A stretch of 64,000 bases of DNA from Candidatus Eremiobacterota bacterium (GCA_019240525.1 JAFAYE010000001.1:407300-471299), one strand, 5' to 3'. Counted from the stretch's first letter, positions 35,687-44,669 are shown. The notes: generated from the letters alone by a model not told the origin. A program made the numbers and translations.

Positions 35687-37074
35687 TTGGTATCCGGCGG
35701 CCGATGCGAGCTCGGCTGATCGAGAAAGAAATCTTTGCCATGAGCTGATGGAATCATCACAAACTTTCTTGGTGGTTTAGTGAAATCGAAGCAATCGGCC
35801 GCCGGGGAGTTGGCACGTTGATCGCTGGCGGCGAGCCGCGGCAAGCCCCAGATATCCTCGATGAACTTCAAGACGCTGCCGTGCTCGTAGTGTACGTGCG
35901 ATACGTGGCCCTTCTTTGCGTACGCCGAAACGACCAGCATCGGAATCCGCAGGCCGAGGCCATCGTAATCCTCGTATGCCGGTGGCTCGGGATCGTACCA
36001 GCCGCCGTAGTCGTCCCAGAAGATAAATATCGCCGTGTTCTTCCAATATTGTGATTGACCGATCGCGTTGACGATGGAAGCCACCCACGCCGGCCCGGTA
36101 TTGTGGCCAGAGCCTGCGTGGTCGGAGTTTTCCCAGGTCGGCGTGATCCAGTTTACCGCGCGCAGATTTCCGTTCGATACGTCGCTGAAGAACTGCGTTT
36201 GCGGGGTGATGATGTCTTTTTTCCAGTCCGGACCGTAGTAGATGTGTTTGATCGCCTGATAGGCGCTCCAGATGCCTTCGTCGCCGTTGACCGTCGCCGT
36301 ATAGAACGCCCAAGGGACGCTCGCATTGTCGAGTTCGTCGCCCAACGTCGTTGGATCCCAGCAGACGACTTCGTAGGCCGACGGAATCTGCCGCTGCGGG
36401 CCGATCTCAGAGATGAAATCTCCCGAGCCGCCGGGACAGCCCCACGCCCCGCCGGGAAAGTTGACGGCCCCTTCTGCCTGGCCCGAAATGAAGTATTGAT
36501 GCGAGATAAAGCTGCTCGCATCCAAATTTGAAGCGTACATCTGATCGGCCAAAACGTACTGCTTACCCATAGTAAAGTACGGCACCGTTTCGGTATGCGG
36601 CACATAACTGTACGGCGGGTTGGCATTCGGGCACGAGCTCCTGCAGCCGGAGTACTCTTTGTCGAAACCATTCATCTGGCAGTCAGTGCCGGGAACGCTG
36701 CCCGTGCCGTTACACGACTCGAAAAATCCGTTCGAGTCGTGCTCGATATCCCAATTCGTTTCCAGGGGTACGGGCTGAAGCGTGATCTTCTGGTTCGAGG
36801 TATTGTAGCCGTACTTCGCCGTCGTTGCGCCGTGGAAGCCGTAGAACAAATTGTTGAACGAACGGTTCTCTTGAATGACGATAATAACGTGCTGAATCTT
36901 GCTGCTCGACGCGCTGCGATGCGTCCGCAGGGCCGGCGATCCGCTCGGCAGTGCGTTCAGAAACGGCAGCCCGGTGTTTCCACCAGGGAGCGACCCGCTT
37001 CCGTTGCACGCCGAAAGCAACAACACAAAGGCCGTCATCAACGCCGATCGGTTCAGCCGTAGGGTGCAAGCCAT
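35683..37074 (-). CDS. Secreted phosphoesterase (PF04185), first tandem copy
   Basis: A 463-aa lipoprotein: signal ACTLRLNRSALMTAFVLLLS, then AC (lipobox LSAC), followed by QHVIIVIQENRSFNNLFYGF, SSFISHQYFISGQ, FIFWDDYGGWYDPEPPAYED and SHVHYEHGSVLKFIEDIWG. All metal-site regions seen in the family are present. GGGAGGAAAA lies before ATG 37074. It heads a three-gene coupled run, probably producing several phosphoesterases with similar activity, as expected if phosphate or phospholipid scavenging is under selection. Confidence 0.9.
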   Translation of the reverse strand: MACTLRLNRSALMTAFVLLLSACNGSGSLPGGNTGLPFLNALPSGSPALRTHRSASSSKIQHVIIVIQENRSFNNLFYGFHGATTAKYGYNTSNQKITLQPVPLETNWDIEHDSNGFFESCNGTGSVPGTDCQMNGFDKEYSGCRSSCPNANPPYSYVPHTETVPYFTMGKQYVLADQMYASNLDASSFISHQYFISGQAEGAVNFPGGAWGCPGGSGDFISEIGPQRQIPSAYEVVCWDPTTLGDELDNASVPWAFYTATVNGDEGIWSAYQAIKHIYYGPDWKKDIITPQTQFFSDVSNGNLRAVNWITPTWENSDHAGSGHNTGPAWVASIVNAIGQSQYWKNTAIFIFWDDYGGWYDPEPPAYEDYDGLGLRIPMLVVSAYAKKGHVSHVHYEHGSVLKFIEDIWGLPRLAASDQRANSPAADCFDFTKPPRKFVMIPSAHGKDFFLDQPSSHRPPDTN

Positions 37075-37159
37075 GCGCTTTTCCTCCCGGAGCGGGTAAT
37101 CTATTGCTTCGTTACGACGGCGAGACTGAGAACTCCCATAGAGCAATGAATGACGTTCA

Positions 37160-37561
37160 TCAACTTTTGCACTCGAATACCATTCGCAATCGCGTGCCGG
37201 CTGCGGTATCGATCGTCAGACGTTGTGCGATGGTTCGGATAATTCGCAGACCGAATCCGCGGCCGGGCAAAGAGTGCCGCGCGATGAACGATCCGCCATC
37301 CGCGACGTCGACGGCCAGCGTACCGCTACCGTCGAACTCGGCTGTCAGTTCAAGGTAGCGCCCGTCCGCCTCGTCGCCGCCGTCCGCGTATGCGTGCTCG
37401 ACGATATTCGCCAAGGCCTCGCCGGCGGCGGTAGTAACGTCTTCCAGCAAATGGCGATCGAACTCGAGCGCGCGCAAGAATGCGGCGAGCGCATGACGTG
37501 CCGGGGCGACGCACCGCGAGTGCGCCGGGCAATGAAGACTCAACGCGGACGCGCGCTTCAC
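37160..37561 (-). CDS. RsbW/SpoIIAB-like anti-sigma serine kinase (HATPase_c)
   Basis: A 133-aa GHKL-type kinase: the N-box TAAGEALANIVEHAYAD carries the Mg-binding Asn, LAVDVADGGSFI is the G1 region, and GRGFGLRIIRTIA is the glycine-rich lid. Such proteins bind a sigma factor or partner and phosphorylate the STAS antagonist. The GTG start overlaps the STAS-gene stop by four bases, so kinase, antagonist and phosphatase are one coupled operon. No sigma factor is adjacent, so the target is elsewhere or is not a sigma factor. Confidence 0.85.
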   Translation of the reverse strand: MKRASALSLHCPAHSRCVAPARHALAAFLRALEFDRHLLEDVTTAAGEALANIVEHAYADGGDEADGRYLELTAEFDGSGTLAVDVADGGSFIARHSLPGRGFGLRIIRTIAQRLTIDTAAGTRLRMVFECKS

Positions 37562-37890
37562 GACCGGATGCTCGTTTGGAGATACTCCAACGCCTCGGCA
37601 TTCTGAGCGAAAACCTTAAACGAACTCGCCAATCCCGCGTATTGAATCAGACGCGCGAACTGCGGCGTTTGAATCAGCAATGCTACCGGCCGTTCCTCGC
37701 GTTGAGCCTTGACACAAAATCGCAGCAGCTCGGTCAAGGCGATGGAATCGGCATAGGATACTTCGGCGAGGTCGACGAGAATCGCTCGGGCATCGTGCAC
37801 GGCCGCCAAAGCGTCGTGTATCTCGCCCTTACGTCCAATCTCGAGCTCGCCCTTGAACTGAACGATCTTGATAGCTTCGGTATCGGTCAC
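37558..37890 (-). CDS. STAS-domain anti-anti-sigma factor (RsbV-like)
   Basis: A 110-aa STAS protein: IVQFKGELEIGRKGEI opens the fold, and ILVDLAEVSYADSIALTELL carries the conserved phosphorylatable Ser in the DSxAL loop. It should bind the RsbW-like kinase when unphosphorylated and release the kinase's partner. The GTG start overlaps the phosphatase gene's TGA by four bases. The small size and single domain are typical of SpoIIAA/RsbV proteins. Confidence 0.88.
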   Translation of the reverse strand: MTDTEAIKIVQFKGELEIGRKGEIHDALAAVHDARAILVDLAEVSYADSIALTELLRFCVKAQREERPVALLIQTPQFARLIQYAGLASSFKVFAQNAEALEYLQTSIRS

Positions 37891-39389
37891 GCACTCCTCC
37901 GCAGCCGGCTCGGATTTACCTTGCGGGCGTTTCTCGTTCTCACCTCCGCGCTTATCGCCGAGTCCGCGGCTTGGCCGCCGACCGAGACGCCACCGGTTTC
38001 CGAGAGCCGCACCGTCAGAATAGCGACGTCATCGGCAACTTTTTGGCTAGAAAAAATGCTTTCGCGAATGACGGCCGCCGCATTGGGAGCCGCGCACTCT
38101 GCCGCAGATTCCACGGCTCGGAGCAATGCGGATTCACCGGCGGCGAGGTCGCGCGCGTATTCAATCGCGCCGTCCGTGTAAAGCACGATCAATGTCCCTG
38201 GTGTCGTTTGGACGCTACGCGTTCGATACTCGACCCCAGAATCGACGCCCAGCGGCAGCGATCCGAACTCCAGCAGCCTGGCGCGCGAACCCGGCTCCAA
38301 CAGCACGGGCGGGGGATGGCCCGCAGCGCAGTATGCGAACTCGCCGGTTCTCGTATCGAGGACCGCGGCGAGTGCGGTGATGATCGGCGATTTCGCGCGG
38401 ACGAGCTCCGAGTTGACCCGGGCAAGCACCTGCGACGGCGTTGCGTCAAGCAGCGCCGAGCCAATGAGCAGTTGACGCGCCTTATTCATGGCGACGACCG
38501 CTTCGATACCGTGCCCGGTGACGTCGCCAATGGCGAGCAGCACGCGGTCTTCGGAGAGTTGCAGTGCATCGTACCAGTCGCCGCCGACCTTCGCTTGCTC
38601 CGTTGCCGGAATATAGGTCGCGCTGAAGCTTAGCGCCGGCACGGCCGGAAAGATACGCTCTGAAAAAGCTTGCTGAAGAACGTCGGCGATCCGCTTTTCC
38701 GCTTCGTAGGCGGCGCGGAGTTCTGCAGCGCGGCGCCGTTCGCGTTCTGAATAGCTCCGTTCGCGATCAAGCCGCTGGGCCAGTCGATACTGCTGGACGG
38801 TGAAGAGCACGGCCGCCAAGACGACGGCAACGATCGCTCCGAGCGCCAGCAGACCGACCAACACGACCGCTCGCTGCGCGCCCGCGTTGACCGCGGCTGT
38901 CCGGCGCGCAAGGTCCGCGTCGATGATGGCTGAATCGATGCGAAAACGATCCACGAGCGTCTTGCCACGCAATTGCAAACGCTGACGCGAGCGTGGGTGT
39001 GCGATGAGCGGAAATGCGATCTCGTGCACCCAGCGATAATTGGTTCGTGCGGCATCGTGCAGCGGGCGCAATGCCTCGGTGACCTTGAGGGCCTCAAGAT
39101 CGGCCCGAACGCGGCGGAAGTACAGCGGAAGATTGGCGCGGCCGCCATAGTATGCGTCGAGCAGAACGGGAATGCGAACGGCGGAATAACCGCGCACGCC
39201 GGTTTCCTCGTCGAGCTGCTGCTTGAGCATATCCGCTAAGTGGACCCGGGCGATGCGCACGAGCTCGGCGTCGCGAAACGCTCCTCCCACGACTTTTCGA
39301 ACGAAAAGACCTCCGGTAAAGAGCAAGACGACGACCACCGTCAGAAAAGCGAGCGTCAACACGATCGGCGCGTGGAAGCGCCGGCTCAC
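37887..39389 (-). CDS. CHASE3-PP2C (RsbU/SpoIIE-type) serine phosphatase
   Basis: A 500-aa membrane protein. The N-terminal helix (PIVLTLAFLTVVVVLLFTGG) and a second helix (VVLVGLLALGAIVAVVLAA) flank a CHASE3-type extracellular sensor (MLKQQLDEETGVRGYSAV, about residues 45-180). A coiled-coil region leads to the SpoIIE-type PP2C phosphatase domain (GGDWYDALQLSEDRVLLAIG, then DVTGHGIEA; FAYCAAGHPPPVLL; LIVLYTDGAIEYAR). It would dephosphorylate the RsbV-like STAS protein in response to an envelope signal. GTG 39389 is the preferred start; the frame upstream to 39521 overlaps the 55-aa gene. Confidence 0.88.
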   Translation of the reverse strand: MSRRFHAPIVLTLAFLTVVVVLLFTGGLFVRKVVGGAFRDAELVRIARVHLADMLKQQLDEETGVRGYSAVRIPVLLDAYYGGRANLPLYFRRVRADLEALKVTEALRPLHDAARTNYRWVHEIAFPLIAHPRSRQRLQLRGKTLVDRFRIDSAIIDADLARRTAAVNAGAQRAVVLVGLLALGAIVAVVLAAVLFTVQQYRLAQRLDRERSYSERERRRAAELRAAYEAEKRIADVLQQAFSERIFPAVPALSFSATYIPATEQAKVGGDWYDALQLSEDRVLLAIGDVTGHGIEAVVAMNKARQLLIGSALLDATPSQVLARVNSELVRAKSPIITALAAVLDTRTGEFAYCAAGHPPPVLLEPGSRARLLEFGSLPLGVDSGVEYRTRSVQTTPGTLIVLYTDGAIEYARDLAAGESALLRAVESAAECAAPNAAAVIRESIFSSQKVADDVAILTVRLSETGGVSVGGQAADSAISAEVRTRNARKVNPSRLRRSA

Positions 39390-39402
39390 CGGATGAGACC
39401 CT

Positions 39403-39570
39403 TCAATGGCCAAGATGCCAGCCGTGCTGCAGGCACTTGTACGGACGCAGTCCTTTGCTGGTCGAGGGAATAGCGCGCTCGGCGGCCTTCTTGGTGTCGA
39501 ACGCGGTCTTCGGCGCACCATTGCGCGAAAAGCACGTACGCACCCCTCCGACTTTTCGCTCGCTCCGCAT
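39403..39570 (-). CDS. 55-aa Cys/His-containing small protein upstream of the RsbU-like gene
   Basis: A short ORF of 55 codons read on the minus strand. It has the pattern VRTCFSRNGAPKTAFDTKKA, then LRPYKCLQHGWHLGH, so two Cys and three His residues near the ends are spaced like a small zinc-ribbon. This resembles short bacterial proteins I have seen that end in CxxxHWHLGH; function is unknown. GAGG lies eight bases before its ATG. The stop falls 13 bases before the GTG of the CHASE3-PP2C gene, so it leads the partner-switching operon. An overlapping 98-codon frame at 39386-39682 is the shadow of this region. Confidence 0.6.
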   Translation of the reverse strand: MRSERKVGGVRTCFSRNGAPKTAFDTKKAAERAIPSTSKGLRPYKCLQHGWHLGH

Positions 39571-39638
39571 AGCCCTTGACCTCGTATGGTCGTCGCGAGC
39601 GAAGTTCCTTCTCCGGAAGGAGGGCGCTCGGTGAGAGG

Positions 39639-42600
39639 TTACTGAAAACTGTGGACGGCGACGGTCCGAGTGATGCCCTCATCGTCGAAGCTCTGGATTT
39701 TTTTCGCGATAACGTCGATGCAGGCGCTCTCTTTTTGCAGCGTTCCCTCGATGATGAGCGTCGACGAGGAGCGAATCGGACGGCGGTAGGTTTCGTAGAC
39801 GTCGGGACGCACGATCACGTTAACGAGGCCGGTCTCATCTTCGAGCGTTAAAAAGACGAAGCCCTTTGCAGTCCCCGGGCGCTGTCGCGTGATGACGAGG
39901 CCCCCGACGCGACACGCGCTGTTTCGCGGTAGCTTCGCGAGCTGCGCGGCGGGGACGACGTTCTTCGATGCGAGGAACGAGCGAAAATGCTCCATCACAT
40001 GACCCGCCGGCGTGACTCCGGTTGACCAAAGATCGAAAGCAACGAGTGTTTTTGCCGGCGCCGCTGCCAATTCAGCGTGGGGTTCCTCAACGTCCATCAG
40101 AGCGCCCAGTTCGCCGCGCGCTTCGCGCTCGTCGAGTCCGCGCAGGGCCCACATTGCCTCGCGGCGCGACGCATACCACGGCGCGAATGCGCCCGCAATC
40201 GCGAGGTTCTCTAGCGCTTCGCGCCCGAGCCGAGTGCGTTGCGCAAAAACGAGCACGTTATCGAACGTGCCCCGGGCGATTGCCTCTTCTAGATGCTTTT
40301 GCTGCGCTTCGCCGAGACCGCGTACGAGGTGAAAGCCCAATCGCAGCGATCCGTCGCGCTCGACGTGCGACCAATATTCGCTGGCGTTCACTTCAATCGG
40401 CTTGATCGTCACGCCGTGGCGGCGAGCATCGTTAACCAGCACTTCAGTCGAATAAAAGCCCATCGGCTGCACGTTGAGAATCGCCGCAGCGAAGACCGCG
40501 GGAAGCCGGCATTTCAAATAGGCCGACGCATATGCCAGTAGTGCGAAGCTTGCTGCGTGCGATTCCGGAAAGCCGTAATCGGCAAAGCCCTCAAGCATAT
40601 GGAAAAGCTGCTCGGCGGCGACGCGATCGATGCCGTTGGCAATCATGCCGTTGACGAGCTTTGCGTGCATTGCTTCCATCCGCGCACGCGATCGCTTGTG
40701 CCCCATGGCGCGACGAAGCTGGTCGGCCTCTCCCGCGGAAAAGCCGGCCGCCTCAATCGCCAAACGCATGCCCTGCTCTTGGAAGAGCGGCACGCCGAGG
40801 GTTCGCTCCAGCACCGGTTTAAGCTTTGGGTGCGGGTACGTCACCGGTTCTAGTCCGCAACGGCGACGCAGAAACGGATGAATCATTTGCCCTTGAATCG
40901 GTCCGGGGCGAATGATGGCAACTTGCATGACGATGTCGTAAAAACAGGCTGGCTTCAGACGCGGCAGCATCGATTGCTGGGCGCGCGATTCGATCTGAAA
41001 GACTCCGATCGTATCGGCACGCTGCATCATGGCGTACGTTGCGTGGTCGCCGATCGGAATCGTGTGCAACTCGACGTCACGCGCCACCTCAGAGGGCAAC
41101 CAGGAGTCGTCGCGCGCAACGCAGCGTCCGTAAATCGTAAAGGCCTCGCGCAAGAGCGAAAGCATGCCCAAACCGAGCAGGTCGATTTTGATCAAACCGA
41201 GATCTTGCAAGTCGTCTTTGTCCCATTGCACGACGGTCCGATCGCGCATAGTAGCCCATTCGATCGGCGCGACGCGCATCAGCGGGTCGCGCGTGATCAG
41301 CATGCCGCCGGAATGAATGCCTAAGTGACGCGGAAAATTGGCGATGCGCCGGCAAATTGAAAAGAGCATTTCCGGTCCTGCATCGTCGGGTAACTCTTCG
41401 CGCGCGTCGAACTCTCGCGCAACAGCGTCGACTTCCTCAAGCGTGAGGCCCAGCGCTTTGCCGACGTCGCGAATGGCCGAGCGCGTTCGATAGCAGATTA
41501 CCTCGGCAACCATCGCCGCATTCGCGCGGCCGTACCGTTCGTATACGTATTGAATGACCTTCTCGCGATCTTGATGAGCGAAATCGATGTCAATATCGGG
41601 AATTTCTCGCCGCTCTTCGGACATGAATCGTTCGAAGAGCAAGTCCATCGCGATCGGATCGACTGCCGTAATACCTAGTGCGTAGCAAACGGCCGAGTTT
41701 GCCGCAGAGCCGCGCCCTTGACAGAGCACTCCGAGTTCGCCGGCGGCGCGCACGATGTCCCAAACGATCAAGAAATAACCGGCAAGATCCATCTTGGCGA
41801 TAAGACCGAGCTCGTATTCGAGTTGCCGCTCGACTTTGGTCTCGAGCGGCCTTGGATAGCGCTTTGCGGCGCCATCGTAGACGAGCTTTCGAAGGCATCG
41901 CTGTGGGGAGCTTCCGTCGGGTACGGGAAAGAGCGGAAACTGCCCGGTCAAGCGCTCCAGCCTGAAGCGGCAGCGCCGCGCTATCTCGACACTGGCCGCG
42001 ATCGCCTTCGGATACTGCGCAAACAGCCGCTGCATGGCGCGCGGGGATTTCAAATAAAACTCCGCATTCGGACGTAGAGCATTGGCGGCACGCGCCGCTT
42101 GCAATGTCGTGCCGTCGCGCACGCAGGCAAGCACGTCGGCGAGAAGCGCATCGTCCTTGCGCGCATAGACGATTGCATTGGTGGCGACGCAATCAATCGC
42201 GCATGCATGGGCGAGTTCGACGAGCAGCAGGTTGCGGCACGTCTCCTCCGCTGTAAGATGCTGCTGCAGTTCGATATAGAAGCGCTCGCCAAAAATTTCT
42301 TTATACGCTACCGCACGCGCGCGGTCGATGTACCCAAACGGCCCACCGGCGAGCGCCATCAATCCGTCGCTGCGCGCCGCAAAATCCTCAAATCGCAACC
42401 GTGCGTCCCCTTTGCGGCCGCGCATCTGCGCGCGCGAAATCAAATCGCAAAGGTTCGCATAACCAAGCTCGTTTTCAACCAAGAGTACGAGACGGGCGCC
42501 GTCTTCAAAGGTAAGCTCGCTGCCGACGATGGCTTCGACTTGACGCTGACGCGCATAGGTCGAAAACCGCACCATGCCATAGAGCCCGTCACGATCGGTG

Positions 42601-42722
42601 AGCGCGATCGCCGCCAATCCCAGCTCGGCGGCACACTCGATCAGCTCTTCCGGATGCGAGCCTCCCTGCAAAAAACTAAAATTGGACCACGCATGTAACT
42701 CTGCGTAACCGTCGGCGATCAT
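39639..42722 (-). CDS. dnaE2: Error-prone DNA polymerase DnaE2 (ImuC)
   Basis: A 1027-aa C-family polymerase. The PHP domain opens with YAELHAWSNFSFLQGGSHPE and LTDRDGLYG. The polymerase palm motifs include CQGRGSAANSAVCYALGIT and IPDIDIDFAHQDRE, with the catalytic Asp residues. A C-terminal OB domain (VFLTLEDETGLVNVIVRPDV) follows. DnaE2 lacks proofreading and carries out mutagenic translesion synthesis with ImuA and ImuB. The ATG overlaps the imuB stop by four bases, and the whole imuA-imuB-dnaE2 run is under the LexA-box promoter at 44670-44698. Confidence 0.93.
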   Translation of the reverse strand: MIADGYAELHAWSNFSFLQGGSHPEELIECAAELGLAAIALTDRDGLYGMVRFSTYARQRQVEAIVGSELTFEDGARLVLLVENELGYANLCDLISRAQMRGRKGDARLRFEDFAARSDGLMALAGGPFGYIDRARAVAYKEIFGERFYIELQQHLTAEETCRNLLLVELAHACAIDCVATNAIVYARKDDALLADVLACVRDGTTLQAARAANALRPNAEFYLKSPRAMQRLFAQYPKAIAASVEIARRCRFRLERLTGQFPLFPVPDGSSPQRCLRKLVYDGAAKRYPRPLETKVERQLEYELGLIAKMDLAGYFLIVWDIVRAAGELGVLCQGRGSAANSAVCYALGITAVDPIAMDLLFERFMSEERREIPDIDIDFAHQDREKVIQYVYERYGRANAAMVAEVICYRTRSAIRDVGKALGLTLEEVDAVAREFDAREELPDDAGPEMLFSICRRIANFPRHLGIHSGGMLITRDPLMRVAPIEWATMRDRTVVQWDKDDLQDLGLIKIDLLGLGMLSLLREAFTIYGRCVARDDSWLPSEVARDVELHTIPIGDHATYAMMQRADTIGVFQIESRAQQSMLPRLKPACFYDIVMQVAIIRPGPIQGQMIHPFLRRRCGLEPVTYPHPKLKPVLERTLGVPLFQEQGMRLAIEAAGFSAGEADQLRRAMGHKRSRARMEAMHAKLVNGMIANGIDRVAAEQLFHMLEGFADYGFPESHAASFALLAYASAYLKCRLPAVFAAAILNVQPMGFYSTEVLVNDARRHGVTIKPIEVNASEYWSHVERDGSLRLGFHLVRGLGEAQQKHLEEAIARGTFDNVLVFAQRTRLGREALENLAIAGAFAPWYASRREAMWALRGLDEREARGELGALMDVEEPHAELAAAPAKTLVAFDLWSTGVTPAGHVMEHFRSFLASKNVVPAAQLAKLPRNSACRVGGLVITRQRPGTAKGFVFLTLEDETGLVNVIVRPDVYETYRRPIRSSSTLIIEGTLQKESACIDVIAKKIQSFDDEGITRTVAVHSFQ

Positions 42723-43972
42723 TCATAAACGCCGCGAAGATACCAATGCGAGCCTTGATGGTAGATGCGAACGACGGTTCCGTCTTCGAGGAGGACGTCG
42801 TACTCGTCGCGCGCCACCGGCGAAGGAGCGTGCGGGCGTTCCGCCACGCGCCAGGGGCCGGTCCATTGCCGCACCGCTTGCCGGCCGACGAATGCCGGCT
42901 CGCCGCCGCGAAGCTGTACCGGAACTTCGCGCACTTCAAGCAGCCGTAGTTGCGGAACGACCTCGCAGCGATCGTGTTGTGGATGACGCTCTTGAATTGC
43001 GCGAGCGGACAGTTTGAAGGGCTCGTAGACGAAGCGATCCTCTAGTACATGCGCTTCGCGGGTCTGCGCGCGCGCGACGCGATCGCCGAGCGCCGCTTCG
43101 AGCCTTGCAATCGTCACTGCGACCCTGTGCGGATCGACGTCATCGGCGCAAAAGAGCGTTTGTTCTTCTCCTCCTTCCTCGAGCTGCAATGCTTGGAGGC
43201 GCAAACCGACGATCGCGGCGTCAAACGTGGCGCCTTCGAACTTGGCGCGAAGCATATCGAAGATCGTACGCTCGTGCGACGTGGGCGTTGCAAGCGGCAC
43301 GTCGAAATCGGCGGCATCGGCATCTTCCAGCTCGACGACGAGACGCAGCGCGCCGGCACGCTTACCGCACCGTTGGAGATCCGAACAGATCCGCACGATG
43401 AGCATTCGCAGCGCGAAGAAAACCTGCGCTTCGTCAGTGGCGCGCCCCTCGCCGAAAATGGAGGCTTCGATTGCAATGGTGTGAGGCCGCGGCACGAAGG
43501 GGCGCCGGTCGATGCCACGCGCGAGTTCGTGCCAGCTTGCCGCCGGTGCACCGAAACGCCGCACGAAAGGCCCGTGCGGCAAGCGCGCGAGATCGCGCAG
43601 TCGCTCGATGCCGAGCAGCTTGAGTCGCTCGATAATCTCGCGCTCGATCTCCAGCACGCTCAACGGCAAGGGGGCGAGCAGTGCGCCTTCAGTCCCCGGC
43701 TTGCAAATCGTCCCATCGGCAACGTAGGCCGTCGCTTGCGCGGTGACCTTATTCGATGCGACTCCTATTCGTATCGCGCGTTCGAAACGAGCCAATGCGC
43801 TGCGCGTCTGCTCGATCCACCCGCGTGGCTCACCGGCGATGCCATGCATATCGAGAAAGGCGAGTCCCGGCCGAACGTCGTCGACGAGCGGCGAAACGGC
43901 ATCGAGCGCATCGAGCATCTCTTCCCATAGCTGCTTGGGGACCTCGCCGGCGATGCTAATGCAGAGCAGCAT
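42719..43972 (-). CDS. imuB: ImuB-like Y-family polymerase-fold protein, N-terminally short
   Basis: A 417-aa ImuB homologue, the adaptor that links DnaE2 to the beta clamp. The middle (LDALDAVSPLVDDVRPGLAFLDMHG) and the little-finger-type region (VFVLRM-like, FDAAIVGLRLQALQLEEGG) match the family, and the C-terminus LLEDGTVVRIYHQGSHWYLR is the conserved ImuB tail. Typical ImuB proteins are longer; here the first fingers/palm segment appears absent, with the ATG overlapping the imuA stop by 17 bases. ImuB is already catalytically dead, so loss of that part may be tolerated. Confidence 0.85.
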   Translation of the reverse strand: MLLCISIAGEVPKQLWEEMLDALDAVSPLVDDVRPGLAFLDMHGIAGEPRGWIEQTRSALARFERAIRIGVASNKVTAQATAYVADGTICKPGTEGALLAPLPLSVLEIEREIIERLKLLGIERLRDLARLPHGPFVRRFGAPAASWHELARGIDRRPFVPRPHTIAIEASIFGEGRATDEAQVFFALRMLIVRICSDLQRCGKRAGALRLVVELEDADAADFDVPLATPTSHERTIFDMLRAKFEGATFDAAIVGLRLQALQLEEGGEEQTLFCADDVDPHRVAVTIARLEAALGDRVARAQTREAHVLEDRFVYEPFKLSARAIQERHPQHDRCEVVPQLRLLEVREVPVQLRGGEPAFVGRQAVRQWTGPWRVAERPHAPSPVARDEYDVLLEDGTVVRIYHQGSHWYLRGVYE

Positions 43973-44660
43973 CGAGTTCGTCGCTTTGCACTCGAAGCAG
44001 GGCGCTGCGGCCCGCTGCCATATGCCGGTGCTTTCGTACGTGCACGGAGAGCTCGAAACCCGCGACGGTTCCCCAAAGCCCGCTTCGGCCGTGGACGAGC
44101 ACGCGTTCCAGCACGCAGTGCAACCGGACGGCTGCGGTGGCGCTGAGTGCCGCGCCGGCCCGCGCCGCGACGACGATCAGAAGCACCCCGGTGCGATGCG
44201 CCAGTTTGGCAAGCCGCCCCCAAACCGCCTCGCGTAAGGCGACCGCCGGCATGAGCACCATCCGGCAGATGCGGGAACGCAACAGAATATCGGCTGCCCT
44301 CGCCATCGCAAGCGCTTTGCGAGCGGGCACGACGAGCACCCGGTCGAGGCAGGCCCCGGCCTCGGCAAGCGCCGGAGGATAGAGTGCGCCGTCGTCGAGG
44401 ATCGCGACCAAACTTCGCCGCGTCATCGAAGCCATCAGAGCGGCGGCGAGACTCCAGCCACCGCGTTCACCTTCGAGAGTCGCTACGATCCCGGCAGGAA
44501 ACCCACCCTCCAGGAGCCGGTCGAGCGAGGGGATTGCGGTGGGAACGAGCGACTCGATGGGAACGGCGGGCGCCTTGGCTCCCAGCCTGGCTTTGAGACG
44601 CTCGAACTCTTCGTGTCGAGCCTCCTCTCTCGCGCTTGAAACCGCCGCCAGCGCCGCCAT
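43956..44660 (-). CDS. imuA: ImuA (RecA/SulA-like) SOS mutagenesis protein
   Basis: A 234-aa RecA-like protein of the ImuA family: SLDRLLEGGFPAGIVATLEG matches the start of the family and MARAADILLRSRICRMVLMP and LAHRTGVLLIVVAARAGAAL the core. It works with ImuB and DnaE2 in damage tolerance. The ATG lies ten bases after the -10 hexamer, with no ribosome-binding site, so the mRNA is probably leaderless. The LexA box in the promoter implies SOS induction. It is the first gene of the imuA-imuB-dnaE2 operon. Confidence 0.88.
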   Translation of the reverse strand: MAALAAVSSAREEARHEEFERLKARLGAKAPAVPIESLVPTAIPSLDRLLEGGFPAGIVATLEGERGGWSLAAALMASMTRRSLVAILDDGALYPPALAEAGACLDRVLVVPARKALAMARAADILLRSRICRMVLMPAVALREAVWGRLAKLAHRTGVLLIVVAARAGAALSATAAVRLHCVLERVLVHGRSGLWGTVAGFELSVHVRKHRHMAAGRSALLRVQSDELDAALH

Positions 44661-44669
44661 GGGAGAATC

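Noticed and set aside
39386-39682. 98-aa frame on the minus strand
   Set aside because: Overlaps dnaE2 and is out of frame with the 55-aa gene at 39403-39570, which has the ribosome-binding site and Cys/His motif.
43049-43930. 293-aa open frame on the plus strand
   Set aside because: Antisense to imuB, which is in a coupled operon with imuA and dnaE2.
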